NCBI RefSeq assembly: GCF_003958635.1
Contig: NZ_RSEK01000005.1
Coordinates: forward strand, 62,001 to 126,000
Origin: Altericroceibacterium xinjiangense
GTDB taxonomy: Bacteria > Pseudomonadota > Alphaproteobacteria > Sphingomonadales > Sphingomonadaceae
Direction of reading: 5' to 3'
DNA length: 64,000 nt
The notes beneath the pieces are model-generated. The model saw nothing but the letters and a program-made list of their open reading frames with translations, was not told the DNA's origin and did not search any database. The position numbers and the translations under genes are program-made. The number at the start of each line of letters is the position of its first letter. The stretch's first letter is position 1. This document shows positions 16,848 through 25,491 of the stretch, piece after piece.

Positions 16848-17323
16848 AGCATCCCCAGTTCCAGCCGGGCCTCGTCGCTCATCTTCGAAGGATCCCACGG
16901 CGGATCCCAGGTGATCTGGACCTGCGCGTCGCGCACGCCGGGAACCGCGCCGACGCGCAGCTCGACTTCGCCTGGCATCGATTCGGCCACCGGACAATGC
17001 GGCGTGGTCAGCGTCATGCTGATCGCGACATCGCCCTCGCCGGTCACATCGACCCCGTAGATCAGCCCGAGGTCGTAGATGTTCACCGGGATTTCGGGAT
17101 CGAAGATGTCCTTCAGCGCATCGATTACCGCGTCATGCAGCGCGCCGCCGGGCTCCCCGGCAGGGACGCTGTCCGGCTTCTTCGCCAGGAATCCTTCGAG
17201 GTAATCCTTCTTGCGCCCCAGCTTCTCGGCGTCGCTTTCGGCATCTTCCACCCGCGCACGCGGCGGCGGGGATACGCTGTCTACTTCTTCGACCCGGAAA
17301 GTCCGGTCTGCCTCTTCGTTCAT
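16844..17323 (-). CDS. sufT: SUF-associated DUF59/MIP18 protein (SufT-like)
   Basis: A 159-residue Fe-S assembly factor of the MIP18 family. An N-terminal charged tail (about 60 residues) precedes the DUF59 domain: DPEIPVNIYDLGLIYGV (75-91), TLTTPHCPVAESMP with the conserved C110, and WDPPWDPSKMSDEAR near the C-terminus. It helps mature Fe-S proteins in organisms that rely on SUF. Start and stop overlap its neighbours by 4 bp (ATGA/GTGA). The gene name is inferred from position and domain. Confidence 0.85.
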   Translation of the reverse strand: MNEEADRTFRVEEVDSVSPPPRARVEDAESDAEKLGRKKDYLEGFLAKKPDSVPAGEPGGALHDAVIDALKDIFDPEIPVNIYDLGLIYGVDVTGEGDVAISMTLTTPHCPVAESMPGEVELRVGAVPGVRDAQVQITWDPPWDPSKMSDEARLELGML

Positions 17324-18534
17324 CCGAAGATCCTTTTCGTTCGTTCGATCCCGCGAACAAGCGCGGCTACATCGTCTTCATCGCTATACAGGCCGAAGCT
17401 CGCCCGCGCGGTGGCGGGCACGCCGAGGTGATCCATCAGCGGCTGGGCGCAGTGGTGCCCGGCCCGGATCGCGACGTTCTCTTCGTCCAATATGGTGCCG
17501 AGATCGTGGGGGTGAACCCCGTCAATCACGAAACTGACAATCCCCGCGCTGTCTTCTGGCCCCAGCAGGCGAACATCGTTCATCCCGCGCAAGGCCTCGC
17601 GCGTGGCGGCGACCAGCCGCGTCTCGTGGGCGTGGATCGTGTCCGGCCCGATGGCCTCGACGTACTCCGCCGCCACGCCCAGCCCGATCGCCTCGATGAT
17701 CGCCGGCGTTCCGGCTTCAAACCGCTGCGGCGCGGGGGCGTAAGTGGTCTTGTCGAAAGTCACCCGGTCGATCATCGCCCCGCCGCCCTGCCACGGGGGC
17801 ATCGCGTCCAGGATGTCCTTGCGCGCCCACAGCGCACCGATGCCCGTAGGCCCGTAAAGCTTGTGGCCCGAAAAGGCGTAGAAATCGCAAGCAAGATCGC
17901 GCACGTCGACCTTCAGGCGCGGCACCGCCTGGCATCCGTCGAGCAGCAGCTTCGCGCCCACCGCATGGGCAAGGTTCGCCGCGCGGCTCGCATCGAGCAC
18001 GGAGCCGAGCACGTTGGAGACATGGGCAAAGGCGACCAGCTTGTGCGCGGGCGTCAGCATCCGCTCCGCCGTGTCGAGATCGATCCGCCCGTCCTCGGTC
18101 AGCGGGCAGACGTCGATTTCGATGCCGGTGCGGTCCCGCAGCAATTGCCACGGAACGATGTTGGAATGATGCTCCAGCAGCGACAGCAGGATGCGGTCCC
18201 CGGCCTTGAGGTTCGCCAGTCCCCAGCTTTGCGCGACAAGGTTGATCGCCTCGGTCGCGCCGCGGGTGAAGACGATCTCGTCCTCCGCCGCGCCGATGAA
18301 CCGCGCCACCTTGCGCCGCGCCGCCTCGTACCCCAGCGTCATCTCGGCCGAGCGGGTGTAGACGCCGCGATGCACCGTCGCGTAATCCGCCCCGATCGCG
18401 CGGGCCACCGCATCGATCACCGCCTGCGGCTTCTGCGCGGTCGCGGCGGAATCGAGGTAATGCCACGCCGATCCGTCGGCGTTGAGCAGGCCGGGAAAAT
18501 CGGCCTTGCGAGTAAGGGTGGCGGTTTCGCTCAC
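17320..18534 (-). CDS. sufS: Cysteine desulfurase SufS
   Basis: A 404-residue PLP enzyme that takes sulfur from cysteine for cluster assembly. The Schiff-base lysine is K225 in AFSGHKLYGPTG; the persulfide Cys is C362 in RAGHHCAQPLMDHLG (group II cysteine desulfurase pattern). TRGATEAINLVAQSWG and DGCQAVPRLKVD are the cofactor-binding loops. A GTG start at 18534 overlaps the sufD stop (GTGA). In this operon no sufE is present, so another acceptor, or direct transfer to SufBCD, would be needed. Confidence 0.95.
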   Translation of the reverse strand: MSETATLTRKADFPGLLNADGSAWHYLDSAATAQKPQAVIDAVARAIGADYATVHRGVYTRSAEMTLGYEAARRKVARFIGAAEDEIVFTRGATEAINLVAQSWGLANLKAGDRILLSLLEHHSNIVPWQLLRDRTGIEIDVCPLTEDGRIDLDTAERMLTPAHKLVAFAHVSNVLGSVLDASRAANLAHAVGAKLLLDGCQAVPRLKVDVRDLACDFYAFSGHKLYGPTGIGALWARKDILDAMPPWQGGGAMIDRVTFDKTTYAPAPQRFEAGTPAIIEAIGLGVAAEYVEAIGPDTIHAHETRLVAATREALRGMNDVRLLGPEDSAGIVSFVIDGVHPHDLGTILDEENVAIRAGHHCAQPLMDHLGVPATARASFGLYSDEDDVAALVRGIERTKRIFG

Positions 18535-19283
18535 ACAGCCTCTCCCAGGACGGACAGGGCCGTCTCCAGCATCCGCTCCTGCTCCGCCTCGTCTTCCAGC
18601 GCGACGAAGGCATCGGCCAGGAAAGCGCGGACCAGCAGCTTGCGCGCCACTTCCGGCGGCAATCCGCGCGCGGCCATGTAGAACCGTGCGGCTTCGTCCA
18701 TCTGGCCGATCGCGGCGCCATGGGCGCACTTCACGTCGTCGGCGAAGATTTCCAGTTCCGGCTTGGCGTTGGCCGCCGCGCCCTTGTTGAGCAGCAGCGC
18801 CTTGAAATCCTGCGCGGCATCGGTCTTCTGCGCATCGCGCGCCACCTCGATCCGGCCGAGGAAGTTCCCGGTCGCCCGGTCCCAGTGCACTGCCCGGATG
18901 ACTTGCGCGGATGTCGCGTCCGGTTCGGCGTGGTTCAGGCGGGTGACGAACTCGCGCGTCGTCTCGCCGCCGCCGATGGTCACCCCGCCGAATTCGAAAT
19001 GCGCGCCTCGCGCCAGCGTCACGTCCGCTTCGAACCGGGAATAGTCGCCGCCGGCGTTCACCGCGAACAGTTCACACCGGCCGCCCTCACCCACGGTCAC
19101 CCGCACGCGGCGCAAGTCGGCGTCCGAACCATCGAGCACGAAGCATTCCCGGCAGGTTTCGCCCGCCGGAACGGCGATGTCCCGCCACTGGCCGAAATCG
19201 TCCGGCGCAAGCCGTTCCAGCGCCTCGAAATCGGCGTAGCGCCAGTCTTCGTCACGCTTGGTGGGAAGGGCAAGATCGCTCAC
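18531..19283 (-). CDS. sufD: Fe-S cluster assembly protein SufD
   Basis: A 250-residue SufD-type member of the SufB/SufD family; SufD pairs with SufB in the SufBC2D scaffold. It begins RDEDWRYADFEALERL and has the C-terminal core DDVKCAHGAAIGQMDEAARFYMAARGLPPEVARKLL (Cys/His pair of the interface). It is short compared with E. coli SufD (423), as is usual in Sphingomonadales. It overlaps sufC by 4 bp (ATGA) and sufS by GTGA. Confidence 0.9.
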   Translation of the reverse strand: MSDLALPTKRDEDWRYADFEALERLAPDDFGQWRDIAVPAGETCRECFVLDGSDADLRRVRVTVGEGGRCELFAVNAGGDYSRFEADVTLARGAHFEFGGVTIGGGETTREFVTRLNHAEPDATSAQVIRAVHWDRATGNFLGRIEVARDAQKTDAAQDFKALLLNKGAAANAKPELEIFADDVKCAHGAAIGQMDEAARFYMAARGLPPEVARKLLVRAFLADAFVALEDEAEQERMLETALSVLGEAV

Positions 19284-20023
19284 GCCAGCACCGTCTCGTA
19301 GCCTTCGCTCTCCAGCTGCAGCGCCAGTTCCGGCCCGCCGCTGGTCACGATGCGGCCCTTGGCCAGCACGTGCACCTTGTCCGGCTTCACGTAATCGAGC
19401 AGCCGCTGGTAGTGCGTGATCAGCAGCACGGCCTTGTCCGGCGCGCGCATGATCGCGTTGATCCCCTCGCCCACGACGCGCAGCGCATCGATGTCGAGCC
19501 CGCTGTCGGTTTCGTCCAGCACGGCGAACGCAGGATCGAGGATGCCCATGTGCACCATCTCGGCGCGCTTCTTCTCGCCGCCGGAAAACCCGACGTTCAC
19601 CGCCCGCTTGAGCATGTCCATATCCAGCTTCAGCAGCCCGGCCTTCTCCCGCGCAAGCTTCAGGAAATCGCCACCCGAAAGCGGGTCTTCCCCCTTGGCC
19701 TTGCGCTGGGCGTTCAGCGCCTCACGCAGGAACTGGACGTTGGAAACGCCCGGAATCTCCACCGGGTACTGGAAGCCGAGGAACACCCCGGCCGCGGCCC
19801 GTTCATGCGGTTCCAGGTCCAGCAGGTCCTGCCCGTTGAACGTCACCGATCCCCGGGTGATCTCGTAGCCGGGCCGCCCGCCCAGCACGTAGGCGAGGGT
19901 CGACTTGCCCGCCCCATTAGGCCCCATGATCGCGTGGATCTCGCCGGCATTCACCGTAAGCGAGAGGCCGTCGAGGATCGGCTTGCCGTCGATTTCGGCG
20001 TGGAGGTCAGCGATTTCGAGCAT
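19280..20023 (-). CDS. sufC: Fe-S cluster assembly ATPase SufC
   Basis: A 247-residue ABC-type ATPase that energises the SufBCD scaffold. Walker A GPNGAGKS (34-41), ABC signature FSGGEKKR (146-153), Walker B VLDETD (168-173) and H-loop ITHYQRLLDY are intact. Two ATGs compete; 20023 is preferred because AGGGA lies eight bases upstream, while 20029 is too close to it. The start overlaps the end of the DUF559 gene by 17 bp. Confidence 0.96.
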   Translation of the reverse strand: MLEIADLHAEIDGKPILDGLSLTVNAGEIHAIMGPNGAGKSTLAYVLGGRPGYEITRGSVTFNGQDLLDLEPHERAAAGVFLGFQYPVEIPGVSNVQFLREALNAQRKAKGEDPLSGGDFLKLAREKAGLLKLDMDMLKRAVNVGFSGGEKKRAEMVHMGILDPAFAVLDETDSGLDIDALRVVGEGINAIMRAPDKAVLLITHYQRLLDYVKPDKVHVLAKGRIVTSGGPELALQLESEGYETVLA

Positions 20024-20522
20024 AGGCATTTCCCTGGGTTCCGGCATGGCTTCTGGCCTGCGTTCCGGCCTGCGCCGGCTTTTCGAACGGCTTCTGCAGC
20101 TCGTCCTTGATCGCCTTGACGATCCTGTCCGTGTTTTCGAGCGCATCGGCTTCCGCAAAGCGCATCACCCGCACGCCGACTTCGCGCAGCTTGCGGTCGC
20201 TCAATTCGGCGATCGTCGCCGACGGGCCTTCGGTGTCCCCGACTTCGACCACCAGCCAGCGCGTGCGGCAGGCAAAGTCGACGACCGCGCTGCCCATCAC
20301 CACCTCGCGGTTGAAGGTGAAGCCGCATTGCTTGTCCTTCAGCCGTTCCCACAGCGCCTTTTGCGCCTCGGTCGGGTTGCGGCGCTGATCGCGGGCGCGT
20401 TCCTTCAGCGCCTCGGCGCGGGCGGGCGAGATGTTCCACGCGGCGGTACGATCGCCGGCCGCGCGTTCCTCTGCCCGTTCACCCACGGCGCCGAGAGACA
20501 GTTTCTTGCGTTCGGCGGTCAT
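20007..20522 (-). CDS. DUF559 (Vsr/AHJR-like) protein inserted in the SUF operon
   Basis: A 171-residue protein with a basic N-terminus, a DUF559 domain and a Gln/Ala-rich tail. The domain keeps [16 protein letters not shown] (48-62), the VVDFAC strand (80-85) and [15 protein letters not shown]. The usual hydrophobic-E-x-D-G-x-x-H active-site run is altered here to VVEVGDTEG (91-99): the Glu remains but the D and H are displaced, so nuclease activity is doubtful. It sits between sufB (ATGA overlap) and sufC (17-bp overlap), so it is co-transcribed with the scaffold. Function in Fe-S assembly is unknown. Confidence 0.8.
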   Translation of the reverse strand: MTAERKKLSLGAVGERAEERAAGDRTAAWNISPARAEALKERARDQRRNPTEAQKALWERLKDKQCGFTFNREVVMGSAVVDFACRTRWLVVEVGDTEGPSATIAELSDRKLREVGVRVMRFAEADALENTDRIVKAIKDELQKPFEKPAQAGTQARSHAGTQGNAYARNR

Positions 20523-22000
20523 CCCACGCTCCCTTCGAGTGAAATCGCCAGCAGCTTCTGCGCCTCGACGGCGAATTCCATCGGCAACTGCTTCATCACT
20601 TCCCGTGCGAAGCCGTTGACGATCAGCGCCACGGCTTCTTCCTGCCCCAGCCCGCGCTGCATCGCGTAGAACAGCTGGTCATCGCTGATCTTGCTGGTGG
20701 TCGCCTCATGCTCGATCTGCGCGGTCGGATTGCGCACCTCGATGTACGGCACCGTGTGGGCGCCACATTCGCTGCCCAGAAGCAGGGAATCGCACTGGGT
20801 GAAGTTGCGCACGTTGTCCGCATTCGGCCCGACGCGAACAAGGCCGCGATAGGTGTTGTTCGATTTGCCCGCGCTGATGCCCTTGGACACGATGGTGGAG
20901 CGGCTGCCCTTGCCGTTGTGGATCATCTTGGTGCCGGTATCGGCCTGCTGATGGTTGTTGGTCAGGGCCACGGAATAGAACTCGCCGACCGAGTCCTCCC
21001 CGTTCAGCACGCAGGAGGGATACTTCCACGTCACCGCGCTGCCGGTTTCCACCTGGGTCCAGCTGATCTTGGAGCGCGCGCCCTGGCACAATCCGCGCTT
21101 GGTGACGAAGTTGTAGATCCCGCCCTTGCCTTCGGCATCGCCGGGATACCAGTTCTGCACGGTGGAATACTTGATCTCCGCATCGTCGAGCGCGACCAGT
21201 TCCACCACCGCGGCGTGGAGCTGGTTTTCATCGCGCATCGGTGCGGTGCAGCCTTCGAGATAGCTGACGTAGCTGCCCTTTTCGGCAACGATCAGCGTGC
21301 GTTCGAACTGGCCGGTATTTTCGGCGTTGATCCGGAAATAGGTGGACAGCTCCATCGGGCAGCGCACCCCTTCGGGGATGTAGACGAAGGTCCCATCGGA
21401 AAAGACCGCGCTGTTCAGCGTGGCGAAGAAGTTGTCCCGCTGCGGCACCACGCGCCCCAGCCACTTCTTCACCATGTCCGGGTATTCACGGATCGCTTCG
21501 GAAATCGACAGGAAAACGACGCCGGCTTTCTTCAGCTCCTCTCGGAAGGTGGTGGCCACCGAGACGCTGTCGAACACCGCGTCCACCGCGACCTTGCGCG
21601 CGCCTTCCACCCCGGCGAGCACTTTCTGCTCTTCCAGGGAGATGCCCAGCTTGTCGTAGACTTCCTTGATCTCGGGATCGAGTTCGTCGAGGCTGCTGAG
21701 CGTCGGCTTCTTCTTGGGCGCGGCGTAGTAATACGCGTTCTGGTAATCGATCGGCGCGATGTTCAGCTTCGCCCAGTCCGGCGCTTCCATGCCCTGCCAC
21801 ACGCGGAACGCCTTCAGCCGCCATTCGAGCATCCATTCCGGCTCGTTCTTCTTGGCGCTGATGAAGCGGACCGTGTCCTCGGACAGGCCCTTGGGCGCGA
21901 ATTCCTGCTCGATCCCCGAAGACCAGCCGTGCTCGTAGTCGGCGGCCCGGGCGGCGGCGTCTCGCGCAGCCTGATCCTTGATTTCCACTTGCTCGTTCAT
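20519..22000 (-). CDS. sufB: Fe-S cluster assembly scaffold protein SufB
   Basis: A 493-residue scaffold on which SUF clusters are built. Conserved pieces: the [17 protein letters not shown]-terminal region, [57 protein letters not shown] and the C-terminal core [17 protein letters not shown] with [17 protein letters not shown]. The Cys in GSECGAHT and the Glu/His around it are the proposed cluster site. The length and motifs match alphaproteobacterial SufB. Its start overlaps the Rrf2 regulator stop (ATGA). Confidence 0.97.
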   Translation of the reverse strand: MNEQVEIKDQAARDAAARAADYEHGWSSGIEQEFAPKGLSEDTVRFISAKKNEPEWMLEWRLKAFRVWQGMEAPDWAKLNIAPIDYQNAYYYAAPKKKPTLSSLDELDPEIKEVYDKLGISLEEQKVLAGVEGARKVAVDAVFDSVSVATTFREELKKAGVVFLSISEAIREYPDMVKKWLGRVVPQRDNFFATLNSAVFSDGTFVYIPEGVRCPMELSTYFRINAENTGQFERTLIVAEKGSYVSYLEGCTAPMRDENQLHAAVVELVALDDAEIKYSTVQNWYPGDAEGKGGIYNFVTKRGLCQGARSKISWTQVETGSAVTWKYPSCVLNGEDSVGEFYSVALTNNHQQADTGTKMIHNGKGSRSTIVSKGISAGKSNNTYRGLVRVGPNADNVRNFTQCDSLLLGSECGAHTVPYIEVRNPTAQIEHEATTSKISDDQLFYAMQRGLGQEEAVALIVNGFAREVMKQLPMEFAVEAQKLLAISLEGSVG

Positions 22001-22461
22001 GCGGTGACTTCCATTTCGGCCCGTTCGGTCGCGGCAAGGCGCGTCAGGGTGATCTGCGCCAGTGCGCTGCGCAGGGTTTCATTTACCAGCGGCCAGTGCG
22101 GACGCACGGTGCAGCTGGATTCCAGCGCGCAATCGTGGCGGGTCGGCTCGACGCAGCTGGTAAGGGCAATCGGCCCTTCCACTGCCTCGACGATGTCCGC
22201 CAGCGTGATCGCCGCCGCCGGGCGGGCCAGTGTCAGTCCGCCGCCCATTCCGCGCATCGTCCGCAGCAGGCCCGCGGCGGTCAGCTTGCTGACCAGCTTC
22301 TGCACCGTCGGCGCGGGCAAGCCCGTTTCCTCCGCCAGCTCGGCCGCCGAAACGCGCGCACGCTTCTTGCCATCCGCATCGACAAGCGATGCGGAGCCGC
22401 AATGGCGCGCGGCGGCGCTCATCGTGACGACGGCGTAATCGGCCATGCTGGACAAGCGCAT
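21997..22461 (-). CDS. Rrf2-family regulator of the SUF operon
   Basis: A 154-residue Rrf2/IscR-type repressor. The N-terminal winged helix-turn-helix includes [24 protein letters not shown] (around 38-60). Three cysteines, C103, C111 and C117 (C-x7-C-x5-C), could bind an Fe-S cluster as in IscR. It is the first gene of the SUF operon (ATGA with sufB), a classic feedback arrangement: when cluster supply is adequate the loaded regulator represses its own operon. A candidate operator is at 22478-22500. Confidence 0.9.
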   Translation of the reverse strand: MRLSSMADYAVVTMSAAARHCGSASLVDADGKKRARVSAAELAEETGLPAPTVQKLVSKLTAAGLLRTMRGMGGGLTLARPAAAITLADIVEAVEGPIALTSCVEPTRHDCALESSCTVRPHWPLVNETLRSALAQITLTRLAATERAEMEVTA

Positions 22462-22477
22462 TGCGGCTCCTGCGGGT

Positions 22478-22500
22478 AATCGGAGTGTTTCGTTCCGATT
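22478..22500 (-). promoter_or_regulatory. Inverted-repeat operator candidate for the Rrf2/SUF operon
   Basis: AATCGGA (22478-22484) and TCCGATT (22494-22500) are perfect complements with a 9-base spacer, 17 bp upstream of the regulator ATG. On the minus strand a TTGAAA lies further upstream, with 17 bases to TAGGTG, so the repeat would overlap the transcription start. Rrf2 proteins bind such dyads, but the match is inference. Confidence 0.4.
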
Positions 22501-22640
22501 TTCACCTAAGAGCGCACCTGAAGGGTTTCAACCGCAAAGCCTTGCTGCGAGTCGTTTGCATTTCTGCTGATCCTGAGCGCGCGGATATATCGGCAGGCCG
22601 CCAATCGACAGGCCGCGGCCGGACTGCCAAAGGCGCGCCG

Positions 22641-23684
22641 ATGCTGTACCGCCTGATTCGCCCTGCCTTGTTCACGCTCGATCCCGAAACCGCGCACGGC
22701 TTCGCGATGCGGGCCCTGAAGAACCGCACTCCCCGGAACCGCGCCAGTCGCCCGCTCGCCGCCGACGGTCCGCTGGCGATCGATGTCGCCGGCTTGCGCT
22801 TTCCCAACCCGGTGGGAATGGCCGCCGGGTTCGACAAGGACGCCGAAGTGCCCGACGCGCTGCTGGGGCTCGGGTTCGGGTTTGCCGAAGTCGGATCGGT
22901 CACCCCGCGCCCGCAGGAAGGCAATCCGCGCCCGCGCCTGTTCCGGTTGGCGGAGGACGGCGCGGTGATCAACCGCATGGGATTCAACAACCGCGGAGCC
23001 GAAGCCGCGCGCCTGCGGCTGCGGGCGCGTGCCGGCCGACCCGGCATCGTCGGCGTGAACATCGGCGCGAACAAGGATTCAGCGGACCGGGTGGCCGATT
23101 ACGCCTGGATGACCCAGGAAATGGCGCCGCTGGCCAGCTACCTCGCGGTCAACATCTCCAGCCCGAACACCCCCGGCTTGCGGGCACTGCAGGATGAGGG
23201 CGCGCTGGCCGACTTGCTTGACGCGGTGCTGAATGCCCGCGGCGAAGGCGGCCCGCCGGTTTTCCTCAAGGTCGCGCCGGACTTGCAGCCCGCCGATATC
23301 GACGCGATCGCCCGCATCGCGCTCGACAAGCGGCTCGATGCGCTGATCGTCTCCAACACCACGATTTCGCGGCCCGCGCTGAAATCGCGCCACGCGGGCG
23401 AAACCGGCGGGCTGTCGGGCGCCCCGATCAAGGATCTGGCGCTGGAACGCCTGCGCGATTTCCGCCGGGCGACCGGCGGCGCGCTGCCGCTGGTCGGGGT
23501 CGGCGGAATCGCCAACGGAATGGACGCGTGGGAACGGATTCGCGCCGGCGCCAGCCTCGTGCAGCTCTACAGCGCGCTGGTGTACCAGGGACCCGGCATC
23601 GCCCGGCGGATCGTCCGCGATCTGACGTACCTGATGCAGCGGGACGGGTTCGCGTCCATTGCAGAGGCCGTGGGAAGCGAATAG
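22641..23684 (+). CDS. pyrD: Dihydroorotate dehydrogenase (quinone), class 2
   Basis: Membrane-associated enzyme that oxidises dihydroorotate to orotate and passes electrons to ubiquinone in pyrimidine synthesis. The 347 residues start MLYRLIRPALFTLDPETAH (the N-terminal amphipathic quinone site), followed by FPNPVGMAAGFDKDAEVPDALLG, VGSVTPRPQEGNPRPRLFR, NRMGFNNRG, NISSPNTPGLRALQ (Ser base characteristic of class 2) and the FMN-phosphate loop VGVGGIANG. It is divergent from the SUF operon; the shared upstream region is 22462-22640. Confidence 0.97.
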   Translation: MLYRLIRPALFTLDPETAHGFAMRALKNRTPRNRASRPLAADGPLAIDVAGLRFPNPVGMAAGFDKDAEVPDALLGLGFGFAEVGSVTPRPQEGNPRPRLFRLAEDGAVINRMGFNNRGAEAARLRLRARAGRPGIVGVNIGANKDSADRVADYAWMTQEMAPLASYLAVNISSPNTPGLRALQDEGALADLLDAVLNARGEGGPPVFLKVAPDLQPADIDAIARIALDKRLDALIVSNTTISRPALKSRHAGETGGLSGAPIKDLALERLRDFRRATGGALPLVGVGGIANGMDAWERIRAGASLVQLYSALVYQGPGIARRIVRDLTYLMQRDGFASIAEAVGSE

Positions 23685-23695
23685 CACGCGGGGCG

Positions 23696-25435
23696 ATGGT
23701 TCAAACTTTCCTCGCTTCGCTTACCGCGCCGCTGCTGCTTGCAGGCTGCGCCACCCTTCCCGCCTCCACCGCCCCGCTGGCGCCCCCCGGTCCTCTGGCG
23801 CCTCCAGTCCCGCTGGCGCCCGAAGGGGTCGTCTCCGCCGCTGACCGGCGCGCGGCCGAAGCCGGGGCGGCAATGCTGCGCCTCGGCGGCAGCGCCACCG
23901 ACGCCGCAATCGCGACCATGCTGGCGCTGACGGTCGTCGAGCCGCAAAGCTCCGGCATCGGCGGCGGCGGGTTCCTGCTGCACGGAGACGCGGATGGCAC
24001 GGTCACTTCGTTCGACGGACGCGAAACCGCCCCGGCGGGCGCCACGCCCGAATGGTTCCTCGGCCCGGACGGAAAGCCGCTGCCGTTCATGGACGCCGTC
24101 CGCTCCGGCCTCAGCGTCGGGGTTCCAGGCAATCTCCGCCTGATCGAAGCGGCACACCAGCGCTACGGCAAGCTGCCGTGGGCCACGCTGTTCCAGCCCG
24201 CGATCCGCCTCGCCAGCGAAGGCTTCGTGCTGTCGGAACGCGGGCGCCAGTTCCTCGTCAGCGCAAGGAACCGCGCGGGCCGCCACCCGGAAGGCCGGGC
24301 ACTGTTCTACGATGCCTCGGGCGAAGCGCTGCCAGTCGGCGCCACGATCCGCAACCCGGCGCTGGCCGAAACGCTGGAAAAGCTCGCTGCCCAGGGGCCC
24401 GACTGGTTCTACACCGGCACGAACGCGGCGGAAATCGCCCGCAGGGTCGCGGCCGAAACTCCGCGCCCCAGCCCCCTCACCACCGCCGACATCGGCGCGT
24501 ACCGGGCCAAGGAGCGGGAACCGGTCTGCGGGACCTACCGCGTCTACCGCATCTGCGGAATGGGCCCGCCGTCTTCCGGCGCGACCACCGTGTTCGCGAT
24601 GCTCAAGCAGCTGGAGCGGTTCGATCTTGCCGCGATGGGGCCGGATTCGCCGGTGTTCTGGCACGTGTTCGCCGAATCCCAGCGCCTCGCCTACGCCGAC
24701 CGGGAGCGGTATCTGGCCGACACCGATTTCGTCTCCGTCCCGGTCGCGGGACTGGGCGATCCCGCGTACCTCGCCGCGCGTAGCGCGCTGATCGCGCCCG
24801 ACCGCGCGCTTGAGACGGTGGAAGCCGGCACGCCGCCCGGCATCGCCCTCGCGCCGCCGGACGGGCTTGAGCCGGAGGAGCGCGGCACCTCCCACTTCGT
24901 CGCCATCGATGGGGAGGGCAACGCCGTCAGCTACACCTCGACCATCGAAGGCCTGTTCGGATCGGGCATCGTCGCCGGCGGCTATTTCCTCAATAACGAG
25001 CTGACCGATTTCAGCTTCGCGCCCACGGGGGAAGGCCGCCCCGTCGCCAACCGGGTCGAAGGCGGCAAGCGCCCGCGCAGTTCGATGGCGCCGACACTGG
25101 TCTATGACGCGAACGGCGATCTTTACCTCGCTGTCGGCGCGGCCGGCGGGGCGACGATCCCGGTGCAAGTCGCCCGCGCGCTGATCGGCGTGCTCGATTT
25201 CGGCCTGCCGCTGGAACGCGCTTTCGAACTGCCCGTGCTGTTCGCCCCCGGCAATACGCTGCTGGTGGAGCAAGGCACCTCGCTCGAAACGATGATCCCG
25301 GCGCTGAAGGCGATGGGCCATGCGGAGATCGTCACGCGTCCGCTTCCGCTGAAGGCCAACGGCGCCCAGCGGACCGCGCAAGGCTGGGTCGGCGCGGCCG
25401 ATCCGCGCAGCGAAGGCGCCGCCGTGCGCGAGTAA
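23696..25435 (+). CDS. Gamma-glutamyltransferase family lipoprotein
   Basis: A 579-residue Ntn-hydrolase that cleaves gamma-glutamyl bonds such as in glutathione. The lipobox LLLAGC (Cys 18) anchors it in the envelope, followed by a Pro/Leu-rich spacer (residues 27-42). The conserved large-subunit regions are VVEPQSSGIGGGGFLL and SFDGRETAPAGA; the autoprocessing nucleophile is T398 in EERGTSHFVAIDG, which starts the small subunit. PRSSMAPTLVYD and GAAGGATIPVQVARAL line the substrate site. It follows pyrD by 11 bp. The natural substrate is not defined. Confidence 0.9.
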   Translation: MVQTFLASLTAPLLLAGCATLPASTAPLAPPGPLAPPVPLAPEGVVSAADRRAAEAGAAMLRLGGSATDAAIATMLALTVVEPQSSGIGGGGFLLHGDADGTVTSFDGRETAPAGATPEWFLGPDGKPLPFMDAVRSGLSVGVPGNLRLIEAAHQRYGKLPWATLFQPAIRLASEGFVLSERGRQFLVSARNRAGRHPEGRALFYDASGEALPVGATIRNPALAETLEKLAAQGPDWFYTGTNAAEIARRVAAETPRPSPLTTADIGAYRAKEREPVCGTYRVYRICGMGPPSSGATTVFAMLKQLERFDLAAMGPDSPVFWHVFAESQRLAYADRERYLADTDFVSVPVAGLGDPAYLAARSALIAPDRALETVEAGTPPGIALAPPDGLEPEERGTSHFVAIDGEGNAVSYTSTIEGLFGSGIVAGGYFLNNELTDFSFAPTGEGRPVANRVEGGKRPRSSMAPTLVYDANGDLYLAVGAAGGATIPVQVARALIGVLDFGLPLERAFELPVLFAPGNTLLVEQGTSLETMIPALKAMGHAEIVTRPLPLKANGAQRTAQGWVGAADPRSEGAAVRE

Positions 25436-25491
25436 GCTTGTGCCGCCCCGCCCGCGCCCCTAAACCCAAGGGACAGGGAGAACGCATACAC

